Positions 10,891-20,795 of a stretch of DNA of 28,589 nucleotides are shown here, in pieces. The number at the start of each line of letters is the position of its first letter. Position 1 is the stretch's first letter. Position numbers and translations under genes: made by a program. The notes beneath the pieces are model-generated. The model did not search any database and had not been told where the DNA came from. It worked only from the letters and a program-made list of their open reading frames with translations. The stretch is from Chara braunii. Its lineage: Eukaryota > Streptophyta > Charophyceae > Charales > Characeae. The DNA is taken from positions 3,278,899 to 3,307,487 of the forward strand of contig BFEA01000011.1 of assembly GCA_003427395.1 (NCBI GenBank), read 5' to 3'.

Positions 10891-10987
10891 CTTCCCCCAA
10901 ATACAACGTACAGTCACTATAGCTGTATTCGAGGCATCTTCTAGTCTAGATACAGCTATAATGACCGTACATTGTATTCAGGGGAAG
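10891..10987 (-). repeat. 38-bp-arm foldback
   Basis: Arms 10891-10928 and 10950-10987 are inverted repeats around a 21-nt loop, with 33 of 38 positions complementary. All five differences would become G-U wobbles in a minus-strand RNA. It lies next to a TTAAACC-type terminus at about 10992. Confidence 0.85.
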
Positions 10988-11127
10988 AAGTTGAACCACC
11001 AGTACTTGGCCCATCTATCCAGTCGGAGCCTCAGCCGACCGGTATGCCGAGCCTTGCCGAGGCTCGAACTACCGGGCACTAACTTCTGGTACCTGGTTGC
11101 AGAAGAACATGGAAAAGAGAAGACACA

Positions 11128-11128
<1 letters not shown>

Positions 11129-11181
<53 letters not shown>
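11129..11181. repeat. Poly-A run of 53
   Basis: An uninterrupted A homopolymer. It may mark a retroposed 3' end on the plus strand or be slippage. It is prone to assembly error. Confidence 0.95.
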
Positions 11182-11184
<3 letters not shown>

Positions 11185-11268
11185 AAGAAGAAGAAGCAAA
11201 AAAGCAACAAGAGAAATACGGGATGCTCTATTATAGGAAAAAAAAAAGATCCCTCTGCTACTCTCAAA

Positions 11269-11432
11269 ATGTGCAAAACGAGAGTAACGAGAGTGAATCT
11301 TCCGCTAGAACATGGAAAGATACACCGCCATGATTTTTGTCTTCGCGAGAGCAGTGGCACGACAGCCGGCGGGCTGCTTGGAGCACCCCGCACAGCCTGG
11401 CAACTCTCTCTCTCTCGCACGTGCGCGTGCAC

Positions 11433-11492
<60 letters not shown>

Positions 11493-11725
11493 CCGCACTG
11501 CTCCACTACTTTTGAAGTGTGCAAAACGAGAGTGAATCTTCTGCTAAAACATGGAAAGATACACTGCCATGATTATTGTCTTTTGTGCATGAACATGGAA
11601 AGATACACTGCCATGATTATTGTCTTTTGTGCATGTCGAAACATTAACTACTCTCGACATGCACAAAAGACAATAATCATGGCGGTGTACCTTTCCATGT
11701 TCCAGTGGAAGATTCACTCTCGTTG
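11269..11725. repeat. Foldback cluster, GAGTGAATCTTC/ACATGGAAAGATACA family
   Basis: Direct copies lie at 11269-11343 and 11516-11591, with a 45-bp partial tandem at 11591-11635. An inverted copy lies at 11656-11724. The unit order is GTGCAAAACGAGAGTGAATC, then ACATGGAAAGATACAC, CGCCATGAT, and TTGTCTTTTGTGCATG. An (AG)n array (about 11431-11490) is inserted between copies. Four more copies lie at 27235-27712. Confidence 0.8.
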
Positions 11726-12455
11726 ATGCCTCTCTCTCTCTCTCTCTCTCCTCGGAGCGTTGGCCTTAGGACTCGTCCTCGGAGCAATATCACAAAAAAA
11801 ATAGAAAAAAAAAAGAAGAAAAAAAACAGTTGTCCTTCAGCCTTTCAGCCAATAGGGTGCCACCACGATCCGGATGCTCGGTTGTAACGTCTCTCCATGT
11901 GCATGCCCTCTCCTCTCCGTGAAACACGGATCCTCGGGCTTCAAGTGACCTCACGAGGTCCCTTCGAGCTGAGGATGATTTGGCTGGAAAATCCTCGGAG
12001 CCCAAGGATTGGTCCTCCCGGAGTGTTTTCACATTTTCGTTTCTGATTTCATCTTCGAGGACAGGTGGAACAATCGTGTCCTCGAGAAGTGTCTAACGAC
12101 GCCCTAACTGGCGGTTGAAACTCGAAAGAGCCCCATTCTCGACATAGCCATCAGCACTTCTTTTTTTCTTTTTTTTTCCTTCTTTTTTTCTTTTTTCTAA
12201 TGGGAGTTATATGTCTTTATTACGGATAGGCCTGAGACCGGGAATTCCTCAACATTTCAACCCGGCAAATGCTGGGGCCATGTTATAGAGGTAAATTTTG
12301 ACAGGATCCTCAAAGTTTTACACTGGCCCGTCTGCTGACCCAATAAAGAAGTAGATGGTTACCCCGATGGGAAAGCTGGGTTCTCTCAGGTAGAGCCACA
12401 CACTGTTTCAAATGAGCAAGTGGGACACATTCTGCACCCAACTCCAAGTCAAACC
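11726..12455. other. Non-coding with short stems
   Basis: (TC)n at about 11730-11750, repeated TCCTCGGAGC motifs, a TCGAGGACA/TGTCCTCGA hairpin (12054-12085) and T-rich runs near 12160-12200. I see no gene. Confidence 0.5.
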
Positions 12456-12623
12456 ACCAGTGCCTCGGGGCTTCTTTTTCCCTTTCCCAGCTTTGTTGTG
12501 CACAAAAACGAACCGGCACTGTGATACTTGTTCTGCTTTGAAGCTGGTGCCACCATCCAGAGAGGTCCTGCAGGCCGAGGCCCCCCAAAATCAGGATCAT
12601 AGAAAAACAAGTCCGAAGGCAAT

Positions 12624-12709
12624 GGATGGGAAGGGTACTGGATGTTTACGAGCAAGCTAGAAGGTGGCACCAGCTTCAGGCTCGTAAACGTCCAGTACCC
12701 TTCCCAGCC
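12624..12709. repeat. Hairpin with 30-bp arms
   Basis: Arms 12624-12653 and 12680-12709 are inverted (GGGAAGGGTACTGGA against TCCAGTACCCTTCCC), with two mismatches. A third, direct copy lies at 12773-12804 and a partial one near 12965. Confidence 0.85.
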
Positions 12710-12817
12710 ATAGCTAGAAAGGGGACGGTTCCACTGCACCACAAACACCACAAGCACGTCCGAAGGCAATGCCTGGGAAGGGTACTGGACTTTTACGAGC
12801 AAGCTATGGGGGACAGC

Positions 12818-12868
12818 TCCACCACACCACAAACACCACAAACACCACAAACACCACAAACACCAAAC
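12818..12868. repeat. CACCACAAA minisatellite
   Basis: About five 9-bp units of ACACCACAA type, giving Asn-Thr-Thr or Cys-Leu-Trp repeats in spurious frames. Confidence 0.85.
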
Positions 12869-12878
12869 AGAAAACCAG

Positions 12879-13030
12879 TTATGGCGGCATGGGCCTCAAC
12901 ACACCACTTGCACAACTAAAAAAGTGTGGGCTCGTTTATACAAACAAGTCCTGGAAGGCAACGGCTGGGAAGGGTAAACCACTTATGGCGGCATGGGCCT
13001 CAACACACCACTCGCAGAACTACAAAAGCG
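12879..13030. repeat. 103-bp spaced direct repeat
   Basis: TTATGGCGGCATGGGCCTC followed by AACACACCACT occurs at 12879 and 12982. Confidence 0.8.
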
Positions 13031-13486
13031 CGAGTGCATCTTCCTGCATAAGGTGGTGTGATAGGTTCTCGCTACCTATTCATAGTATCAAATGAATACT
13101 TTCGGCCATCGTTGGGAAGACGAACAACCTTTTTCTTGCGTTTCGCAAGTCTGGCAAGGCTCATATATTGTGTCTCAGTCCAATACTCTAGAATCGCGAA
13201 AATTCACGAGTCTGGCGTCCCCCCACTGACTCACGAATCCAGCTCGCGGACCCAGATTCGTGAGCTGTCAGAAACGACTCACGAAATGCACTCTGGGAGG
13301 TGGCTCATGAGTACCCCGCCTGCACCTCCAAGTCGCTGAATTTCGAGGGGTCATAGCTTGGCCTATTGAAGGAGCCACTCTTTTGAAGTGTGCGCCTCGT
13401 GTCTGGGGACTCCGGGCAGACAAACCAGGCTGGGTTCCAGAACAGCCCTTAGCCTTTCCTTAGTAACGGTCCCAGTGTGGCCCCTC
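13031..13486. other. Non-coding, no recognised gene
   Basis: Several copies of a TCACGAATC/GATTCGTGA motif (about 13200-13270) form a local hairpin. Nothing coding is supported. Confidence 0.45.
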
Positions 13487-13594
13487 CAGGCACCTCGCAT
13501 GCATTGTACGCCCCCGCCCCCTCGCCACCTCCTGCCCCTTCAGGCACCTCGCATGCACTGTATGCCCCCGCCCCCTCGCCACCTCCTGCCCCTT
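13487..13594 (+). repeat. Two 54-bp tandem units
   Basis: Units at 13487 and 13541 both start CAGGCACCTCGCATGCA and differ at a few bases. The 54-bp length keeps an 18-residue Pro-rich open frame (TSHALYAPAPSPPPAPSG), but no gene is otherwise supported. Confidence 0.9.
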
Positions 13595-13599
13595 CAGGA

Positions 13600-15837
13600 T
13601 TCACTGTGAGACATCCCAAAGAGCACCCCACCTGGCTCCCACAGACGTTTCTAGAGTAGGGGCACCGCTCCACTTCACTCGCGAATCCCTGTTACGGTTT
13701 CATGAGTCCTTCAAGAGTCAGGCATCAGTGAGTAAGTGCAGCGATGGCCGGATTTTCGCCTTTTTCGAGAGGTTGCCAGCGCTCAAAAGTCACACAATTT
13801 TTTTTCGTGGGTTCTAGGGTGGTGAGGAGACCCGTGGTCACATATCGAACATCTAAAAGAGCGCACTTTGCAAAATGAACAAACCATAAAAATACAGAAG
13901 AAGGCAAACGTGAAGAGCACACTGGCTTTTTCCAACAGGCTCTCCGAGCCTTTGAGAGACTCAGTGTTACACTCTTAACCATCCGATTCCCCCCCCAAAA
14001 GGCTGGGCTGACACCAGTGGGTTTAAAGTTTTAACTTTTAACCACCACTACTGCCTAACCTCTTTTTGCGGAGGTGGAAAAGAAGTGCACGCCAAGCTAT
14101 GCCAAAGCACCAGCCAAGTTGGCTTTTTTTTTTTTTTTTTGGCTGGAGCTGCCAGCCATTGCGGTCCATTAGCAGTGTTGATCCGAAGAACCCAGAATGT
14201 TACATTTTCATTTCTTCACGGTGAGAAAAGAAAAAAAAAAAGACGGTGCCTCGGAAAGGTAGTGGTGGGGTTCAGACCCCCCAGTACATGCCCCAGGCAA
14301 ACTTGAGAATAGACATCATGGCACTGCTCTCATTTAGAATAGACGTAAACGTTGTCAAGCCAATCCGAAAATTTTTGGAGGCTCAGGACTACCGGACCCA
14401 AATGGCTGCCGACACCAGTCGTAAGAAAACAATATGCGCTGCACTGGCGTTTTGGCAAACCTTGGCGCGCATGGGGAATCTGCCTCCGAGTCGGCAAAAA
14501 GAGGCTCGGATGTACTGGCGGTCTAATAGGGCTTCCATGTTGGAGGAGCGGTCTGGTTTTTAGGGGGTGGAGCCTCTCCCCCGATCCCAGCCAGCATGAT
14601 CCACGTCCGAGGCACTTGTCTCCAACCCTGGAAACATCCTTGGCGCCAAAAAAAAAAAAGGATCCGGCGTGGCCTCCTTTCGGCTGGTGTCGCCAGCCAT
14701 TTTGCTTCGGAGGCCGAGGGGCGAAAGTTGCGGCACGGCCACGGCCGATGTATGGGCCAAGTACTCGTGGTCTAAGCTCAGCTCACGATTGCTATGTCAA
14801 CGCGCAACGCCTCCTCGACCAGGTTGTCAGGCCGGGCAAGTCCCAGCCAACCTCTCCGGAAATGAAGTAAGGCTCGTGGAGAGGTCACATCTCACCTTGA
14901 CTCGTAACCACAATCATGGCGGAACGGCTGTTTTGAAGATGGAGCCCAAATCCGAGCCTGTTTCCAGGGGAACTTCTTGAGCTCCGAGCGGGGGCTGAAG
15001 GGATTGAAAGGGCAGCCAGAATCAGTGTGAAGGGCTGTACTGTGTAAGCTGAAGAAGGCTGTTTGTGAAAACAGCTGCCTATATTGGAAGAGAGTGGGGA
15101 CGAGCTAAAGAGACAATCGACACTATGCAAACACCCTCAGACATCCGAAAGAAACCTTTGAGTTTTCAACGGATTGGCTGCCAGGGGAGCAAAGGGACTG
15201 CGTGGCAGAGGTGGAATGCAGTGGGGAGCCAAAAGACGCTCGCTGGAGCCCCCATCAAACGAGACTATAGACTCTCCTTCCACGAGTGGGACCACCGTTG
15301 ACGCCCAGATTCCCATGTGACCCCCCGAATATTTCCCTGACCCTTCCGAAAAGTGCCTCCAGTCGGATGCACTGAAGATAGTGCTAGTGTGAGTACGCCC
15401 TAAATCTGGCGAGGAAGTTCGTGATGACCCTCAGCCAAATGTTGTGTATACCAATTTTACAGCACATACCTTCTTTTCCTGGAATGGTTTTGGAAAACTG
15501 GAGGAATTTTTAAATATTGCGGCCCCGCGCAACTTGACAAGACATGTTGCCATGGCAGTTTTCCACCCCAGACATCCGGATCCAGACCCTCCCAGATGTC
15601 CCGCTAGACTGCCTAGCATGACCCACATTTCGAATTTGAAACAAGGAGAGGCAGGATGTGGGAGAAAACTCTCCCCCCTATCATGGGCCCTATGTATGCA
15701 GTTAGCGAAAACATAATTTCCATGCCAACAACTGCAGTGGAAAATTCTTGAGAAAAACGGTCAAGCACTTCCCTTCCTTCTCACAGTAAACACTTCCCCT
15801 TTCGCACAAGGAGATTGCTAGAAACACCGTTCACGCC
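13600..15837. other. Non-coding repeat debris
   Basis: The stretch contains GGCTGG/CCAGCC palindromic motifs and single TTAAACC-like termini (about 14030-14150, 14510, 14690-14770), resembling pieces of the 7841-8039 element. A run of T lies at 14125-14142. Open frames of up to 172 codons (14352-14870) show no domain and overlap these repeats. 14,871-15,837 holds nothing I recognise. Confidence 0.5.
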
Positions 15838-15880
<43 letters not shown>

Positions 15881-15882
15881 TT
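15838..15882. repeat. (TC)n microsatellite
   Basis: TCTCTC repeats with one CTA interruption. Confidence 0.95.
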
Positions 15883-16383
15883 GGATCGGACATCACCCAA
15901 CTTCTCAGCATCCAGACTTGAGATCCCATTAAAAAAAAAAAAAAAACACCTTCCCATAAAGAGCACGTGGAAGTAAGAAACTGCGATCAAGTGGAGTCTG
16001 AACTATTGCAAAGAAGAGCATGCACTGTGTGTCTTTTTAACGGAGAACGGGGGAATTAAACTTCCGTTGAATCCTGTTGAAACTGAAAAAATCCCGTTGA
16101 ATTCCTGTTAAATGCAAAAATGGGCCGCTCCCGCGCTTTTGGAAAAACGGAATTGATGCGCGGGGTCCGGAACACGTGGCCCTAGGCACCTCCGCACTCA
16201 ACCCCCCCCCTTAAAAAAAAAAGCATTCCCCCAACCCCTGAAGCACCTCTTATACCACTGAATTAGACCAACACCGACCGGCCTGCCACCCACCACTGAC
16301 GAACCCCCCGGCACCAGTCCCCAAACCTACCCGGAAGACCTCTAAGCCATCCGCCCCCACATCCCCCAACCCCCAAGGCCCCA
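15883..16383. other. Non-coding, no recognised gene
   Basis: It contains an A-run near 15931, and GTTGAAT/CGTTGAA-type motifs (about 16060-16110) resembling AGCCGTTAAAAG near 9540, suggesting a shared repeat. A C-rich run lies at about 16200. Confidence 0.45.
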
Positions 16384-16682
16384 GTTATGTGTGTGCAGGT
16401 GTGCTGTGTGTGCGCATATGTGTGTGTGTGTGTGTGCCTGCGTGTGAGAGTGTGTCTGTGCATGAATATGTATGTATGCGCAGGTGTTTGTGTATGTGTG
16501 TGTGTGTGCGTGTGCGTGTGCATGATTGTTGGCGTGTGTGTGTGTGTGTTTGTGTGTTTGTGTGTGTGTGTGTGTGTGTGCATGTGTGTGTGTGTGTGTG
16601 CATGTGTGTGTGTGTGTGTTTATGTGTGCTTGTGTGTGTTGTGTGTCTGTGTGTCTGTGTCTGTGTCTGTGTGTGCGTGTCT
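16384..16682. repeat. Imperfect (TG)n array, about 300 bp
   Basis: Mostly TGTG with CG, CATG and TTTG interruptions. It gives spurious Cys-Val and His-Thr frames. Confidence 0.95.
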
Positions 16683-18160
16683 GCTTTTCCTTTTTTTTAA
16701 TTTTTATTTGTTTTTTATGTTTTTTTTTTTTTTTAAATACATGAAGTTAAAATAAAAAATAAAAAAATATGTTGTTGTACATCTTTGAAATGTCTATAAC
16801 CCTATATTTTTATTTTTGTTTTCTATTTTTTTTTAGCCCTAAAAAAAATCTCTGTGTAACCCCAAAAAAAAATTAAACTGATTTCATCTTTTGCTTTTGT
16901 TTTTCTTCATTGTGTTTATGTTTTTGATTTTAAAAAAACGAAGTCAAAGCTCAAAAAATAAAAGTAAAAATATGAGGTTGTGGACCTCAAAAAGATCTAC
17001 ATCCCCATATTTTTTTTGTTCTTTTTTTTTAAATAATTTTTAGCCCGCAAAAAAAATCATCGCAGGTCCTGGTGAAACCCGTCGTTTCGGCGTTTAAACG
17101 CCAAATCAATGGAATTCAACGGTCGTCGAATCATTCAACGCGGAACCCGCGTTGAATCCAATTTCTGACACACAGAGCATGCACTATTCTCTTGCTGCTT
17201 ATATACCATCGGATGGTATGAAGAAGTTTTCTCCCCGTGCATTCTACGGAAGGGGCGTATCACAATAGTAGTGATCCAATCGGGCTATGAGAAAACTTCC
17301 ACATACCATGAAATGCACTTGAGAGCGCCCACCTCCACATTATCCAGACGACGTAAGCACAACGACCGTTGTTTCTGCTTATTCACATACCTTGGCGACC
17401 TTGAAAACAAACAGCCTTAGGCTTATGCGAACCCATAAAAAAAAAAAAAAAAAAAAACAGCCTTCCTCAAATTCCTCTTATGTGAATGTGGGTAGGAATG
17501 CAGATGCCTCGTATTATTCGAGGGATGCCTGTAGTGGAGTTCAAACTGAAAACGTGACTGCGCCGTAATTAGTAATTAGTAATTAGTAATTACTAATTAC
17601 CCCTTCAAAGAATATACCGGCCAGACCTCCACAACCCTCACCAAGTCCCTCCGATGTAGCGATGGAGTAGGAGGGGGGTAGGAGGGGAAACCAATCATCC
17701 CCCGCAGACGAAGAAGCTGAACCTCTTTCCACTATACCCTCACCAACGACAAACCACTACATGCTCCAATCCATTCGTGGGGAGCATCACGTGCTGGGAT
17801 CCGGTCCCAGTGTCCCTGGACAAATTATTACAGATTTGTTTTTAGCACCGGCGCATCACGTGCACGAAGAACAGTGTAGACGAGTATTTCAAACGAGGAA
17901 TTAACAGAAGGGGCAAAGCCAACTAGCAAAACCAGACAAAGGAACGGAAAGACCTCTCCTCCCTGTCAACCTAACGCCCCTCACTCCGGCACGTCGTACT
18001 ACATCAGACTCACCAACTCTGATGCCGCTGCGGCCTAGAGTGGGTCCACAAGGACGCAAATCCTGGTAAACCCTGCATATGATATCAGTTGAAGTAACTC
18101 ACCTCAGAGGAGAGCCTTTTATGTTCAACTTGGCAATACTTGTAAACAAACAGACTTCCT
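16683..18160. other. AT-rich and mixed non-coding DNA
   Basis: AT-rich to about 17060. GGCGTTTAAACGCC palindrome at about 17089. Tandem TAATTAG units forming a perfect foldback at 17567-17600. A possible repeat terminus GTGACTGCGCC at 17557, as at 28143. A structured hairpin repeat at 17764-17815. I see no gene. Confidence 0.5.
17764..17815 (+). repeat. Structured hairpin repeat, 3' part only
   Basis: GCTCCAATCC...GGGGAGC (second hairpin) is followed by CACGTG and the 17-nt hairpin at 17794-17810 (CTGGG/CCCAG), ending TGTCCC. The first half of the element is not visible. Confidence 0.6.
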
Positions 18161-18167
18161 CTAATGC

Positions 18168-18273
18168 GAACTCGTCAAAACGCTTCCGTAAAACCCTGAG
18201 CAATCAGTGGCATCGCTTTAGAACTCGTCAAAACGCTTCCGTAAAACCCTGAGCAATCAGTGGCATCGCTTTA
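18168..18273. repeat. Perfect 53-bp tandem duplication
   Basis: Two identical units at 18168-18220 and 18221-18273, starting GAACTCGTCAAAACGC. It lies about 380 bp downstream of the reductase stop codon. Perfect identity implies a recent event or an assembly artefact. Confidence 0.95.
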
Positions 18274-18527
18274 CATTTGGTAAAGAATTTCAATGTGACC
18301 CTGAGGCAATCGTTGTTCAGTTTATTTTTCTGCGTAACATAGTTTTTTTGGATTGTTTTTTTTTTTTTTTTTTTTTTGATGTGGCATTCCCTTGTCCTTG
18401 CATAGGGTGACCCGGGCAGCCCGGCTGCTAGCCTAGGAAAATTGTTACCGCCGGATATTGTACGTGCCCGGTAAACCGTAGGCAGAGAGAGAGAAGAGGA
18501 CAACAAACGAGGGGCTGTGACAAACTC

Positions 18528-18555
18528 TTTCGTCGGAGTTTCACCGACTCATCAG
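18528..18555 (-). ncRNA. Partial hammerhead-like core
   Basis: On the minus strand CTGATGA (18555-18549) is followed by GTCGG (18548-18544), a 7-nt loop, CCGAC (18536-18532) and GAAA (18531-18528). That is the full catalytic core with a perfect 5-bp stem II. I could not find convincing stem I and stem III arms or a cleavage triplet, so this may be a fossil or a chance match. Confidence 0.3.
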
Positions 18556-18648
18556 GAGGCTGGCCCGGCCAGGCAAGTGGTCCCAGGCCACTCTGGTAGT
18601 AGCGTACACAGTTAACAACGTAATACAACTTGCCTTAGAGGAGAGCCT

Positions 18649-18882
18649 TCATCTGAATCTTGTTGCTCGATCGTGCGGACCAGAGTAGTTGATTTCTGTG
18701 CCCAAAGGGATGATTCCATGTGGGTTGAGCGAAAGCTGACTCATGAAGTAGAACTTCTTGATGTGGTACATGTCCACTGCCAATGCCATTTTCGGTATCT
18801 GGTATACATCTTTCATGTATCCCAAAATGTTCAGGTACTCTCGAAGAAGTTTCTTGTTTGTCTTGTAGAGCACTACATACAC
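18649..18882 (-). CDS. Glutathionyl-hydroquinone reductase, terminal exon
   Basis: This last exon encodes 77 residues and ends at TGA (18649-18651). It begins VYVVLYKTNKKLLREY, continues GYMKDVYQIPKMA and DMYHIKKFYF, and ends with NPHGIIPLGTEINYSGPHDR and a few residues more. These match the C-terminal signature of the ECM4/YqjG family ('NLYGY..D.YQ.PG.A.TV...HI...YY.SH..INP.GI.P.GP....PH.R'). A minus-strand acceptor (TTTGGCAG, with AG at 18884-18883) starts the exon in phase 0, so it joins cleanly to the exon at 24881-25009. The frame is intact. One departure from the family is that the usual HFKC segment reads LYKT, so a commonly seen Cys is absent; this may be lineage variation. The last codons and stop lie in a short stretch (18633-18655) that is partly repeated at 18106-18130, so the 3' end may have been shaped by local duplication. 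Confidence 0.9.
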   Translation of the reverse strand: MYVVLYKTNKKLLREYLNILGYMKDVYQIPKMALAVDMYHIKKFYFMSQLSLNPHGIIPLGTEINYSGPHDRATRFR

Positions 18883-18917
18883 CTGCCAAAGAATCGCACG
18901 ACAAACAAAAAACCATC

Positions 18918-19105
18918 CCACAACTGATGTTAAACCACTAGTACCTTTGCCGCTTGGAAAATAGCGGGCCTCGGGTAGGCATCCGACCTTTTCGGAGGCC
19001 GAAACGAAATGACGGCCGGAAAATAGTACCTTTGCCGCTTGGAAAATAGCAGGCCTCCCACAACTGATGTTACCTTTTCGGGTAGGCATCGCACAACTGA
19101 TGTTA
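18918..19105. repeat. Scrambled direct repeats beside the reductase 3' splice site
   Basis: CACAACTGATGTTA occurs three times (about 18918, 19058, 19090). AGTACCTTTGCCGCTTGG occurs at about 18940 and 19025. CGGGTAGGCATC also occurs twice. The block sits 35-220 bp upstream of the minus-strand acceptor at 18883, where a branch point is expected. Confidence 0.8.
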
Positions 19106-19435
19106 AGAAAAAAAAAAAGAAACAGAAAAAAACTTCAGTACCAAGTTGCAAACATGTGACTGTGACGATTGCAGTGCCCACAATGTGAGACGGTGTTGAG
19201 TGGAAATGATTGTTGTGTCCAATTGCTGTGTGCTTATGCCCCGAAAGCAGAGAGCAAGCAGAGCATCTTGACCGCTAGATGTGGCAAGCGCTTCAGACCG
19301 TAAGTAGGCAGCCATTCATCTGTGTGATGGAAAAAGAATCCATGGAGGGGACGGAAAACCATGGTAGGGATGCAGGGAGAGAGGCAGTCGTTTCGAAGCA
19401 GTACATTTGTAAAACGCAGTCCATTACAACATCAT
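19106..19435. other. Intronic, nothing recognised
   Basis: Unremarkable unique sequence within the reductase intron. Confidence 0.5.
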
Positions 19436-19690
19436 CCACCTGAGCGGCAATGGGTAGGTGCTGGGTTCAAAACCCAGTGGCATCACTTTCAATGGCCTGA
19501 GGTAAGCCGGCCGAGTCCAGATTGATGCTGGTTGGCGCTGGGGTGTGAGCAGTGCCACCATCCTCCTCCCTCGTCACTTCTCCTTGGCGCACCCCTACTC
19601 CCGCAGTCCTACCTCAGTGTTCACCACTCGGGACTAGCCCCCTTCTACCAACTTAGTGTGGGGTGACCTAACCCAACAGCAGTTGTTAGC
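19436..19690 (+). mobile_element. tRNA-derived SINE candidate
   Basis: CTGGGTTCAAAACCCAG at about 19463-19479 forms a 5-bp stem with a 7-nt loop, the geometry of a tRNA T-arm, and includes a GGTTCAAAAC B-box. An A-box-like GAGCGGCAATGGG precedes it by about 20 nt. A non-tRNA body follows. No complete tRNA cloverleaf or poly-A tail is evident, so this is tentative. Confidence 0.35.
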
Positions 19691-20228
19691 AACAGGGCTG
19701 AGCGGGACCCCTGCTCAACCCTGATTGAAGCATAGTCAGGCAGGCCTTTGTCGTACAGATACTTCGAGCACTAAATGCGTAAGCAATCTTTCTACGAGTC
19801 CCATAGGTGGACCCCAGTGTATCTATCAATCCAGATTTACACCCTAGATATCACAGGCAGTGTCTAATGCCCCCCCCCCTAGCCAAAATCTAACCCATGG
19901 CATCCTCTCAGTAACTCGATTATACCCACCTAGCACAGCTATTATCTGTTGTTCTAGTTGTGTCGTTCGTTGTATGTACTGTAGTTTCGTGATTGCCACC
20001 TGGAGGTTCTAGCCTATTATCAGCCACGTGTACGGCCACCATCCGCCCGTCTACCTTAGACGTCCCCATAAACCCCTCTCTGCTCACTTTTTTTTTTTTT
20101 TTTTTTTTCTGTGGTTGTACGATTTTTGTTCTGATCGCTGTTGGTTGTATACCATCTGGAGGTACCCCCCCCCCTTCCCCCCGCTTAAAAAAAAACAAAC
20201 AAACTCCGAGGTGGGCATCACTTAAGGA
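19691..20228. other. Intronic non-coding
   Basis: C-run near 19870, T-run at 20089-20108 and C-run near 20166. No gene. Confidence 0.5.
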
Positions 20229-20321
20229 GGTGATAAGAGCATCCTCCTGAAGTGGCCGCTTTTTTGGAGGCTCCATCCACTGGTGCGGAGCATCGCCTGC
20301 TGGAAATCAGGTCCAGAGTCC
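20229..20321 (+). repeat. Structured hairpin repeat, plus-strand copy
   Basis: This copy starts GTGATAAGAGCATCC, has GGCTCCATCCACTGGTG followed by GGAGCATC (second hairpin), then the 17-nt hairpin at 20300-20316 (CTGGA, loop, TCCAG in element-reverse orientation) and ends AGTCCC. It gives the clearest single-unit length, about 93 bp. Confidence 0.65.
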
Positions 20322-20795
20322 CATTCATAATGAAATCACAATGAATACATAGCAGCACGTGAGCAGCTGACACTGTATAATGTACATTTAGGAAGAACGG
20401 CTTCTATTGTGCACCGGCCCCTGTACCGCTGGGGGTCTCTGCCGATAGCCTTTCCTTCCTGACTCTGTAGAAAGCAAGCACATCATGTGCAAAATCTTTG
20501 TGTAGAGGAAGTCCCTTGTGCATGGTCCAGGGTGGTGTGTCCGGCTGGCTAGGGTTGTAGGGTTAGGGCTTGGGTAAGGGAGTAGCAAAGAGGTGACAAA
20601 GAGGATACTAATTGAGAATGGTGGAGGGTAGCAGTAGAGTTAGAGGGTGGTAACTTGTAAGTACTAGGTGAAGGAGAGGAGGGCAGGGCTAATAGACGAA
20701 TAGGGGAGTGAAAAGGTTGGAAAGCGGCTTTGGAAGTATGTGAGTTTTGCGGGGGGCACACTGGGGCTTCTCTTAATTTACCTTTTCTTCTGATA
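20322..20795. other. Intronic non-coding
   Basis: The later part (20,570-20,740) is purine-rich on the plus strand and resembles 560-830 in composition. No gene. Confidence 0.5.

Noticed and set aside
11079-11535. Frames with poly-Lys, poly-Phe, Arg-Glu or Ser-Leu runs
   Set aside because: Translation of a 53-A run and an (AG)n array.
12818-12868. CRISPR-like spaced repeat
   Set aside because: Nine-bp uninterrupted units without spacers in a eukaryotic context; a minisatellite.
13388-13659. Pro-rich plus-strand frame with an 18-residue repeat
   Set aside because: The 54-bp duplication keeps the frame by length alone. There is no conserved start context, domain or neighbouring exon.
14352-14870. 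172-codon plus-strand frame
   Set aside because: It overlaps fragments of terminal-inverted-repeat elements and an A-run, with no recognisable domain.
15045-15085. Hammerhead-like CTGAAGA followed by GAAA
   Set aside because: No stem II lies between the two boxes; the apparent complementarity overlaps the GAAA itself.
16385-16755. Cys-Val and His-Thr repeat frames on both strands
   Set aside because: Pure (TG)n microsatellite translation.
19455-19485. tRNA gene
   Set aside because: Only a T-arm-like hairpin and B-box are present. No acceptor stem or anticodon arm could be built, so it is kept only as a SINE candidate.
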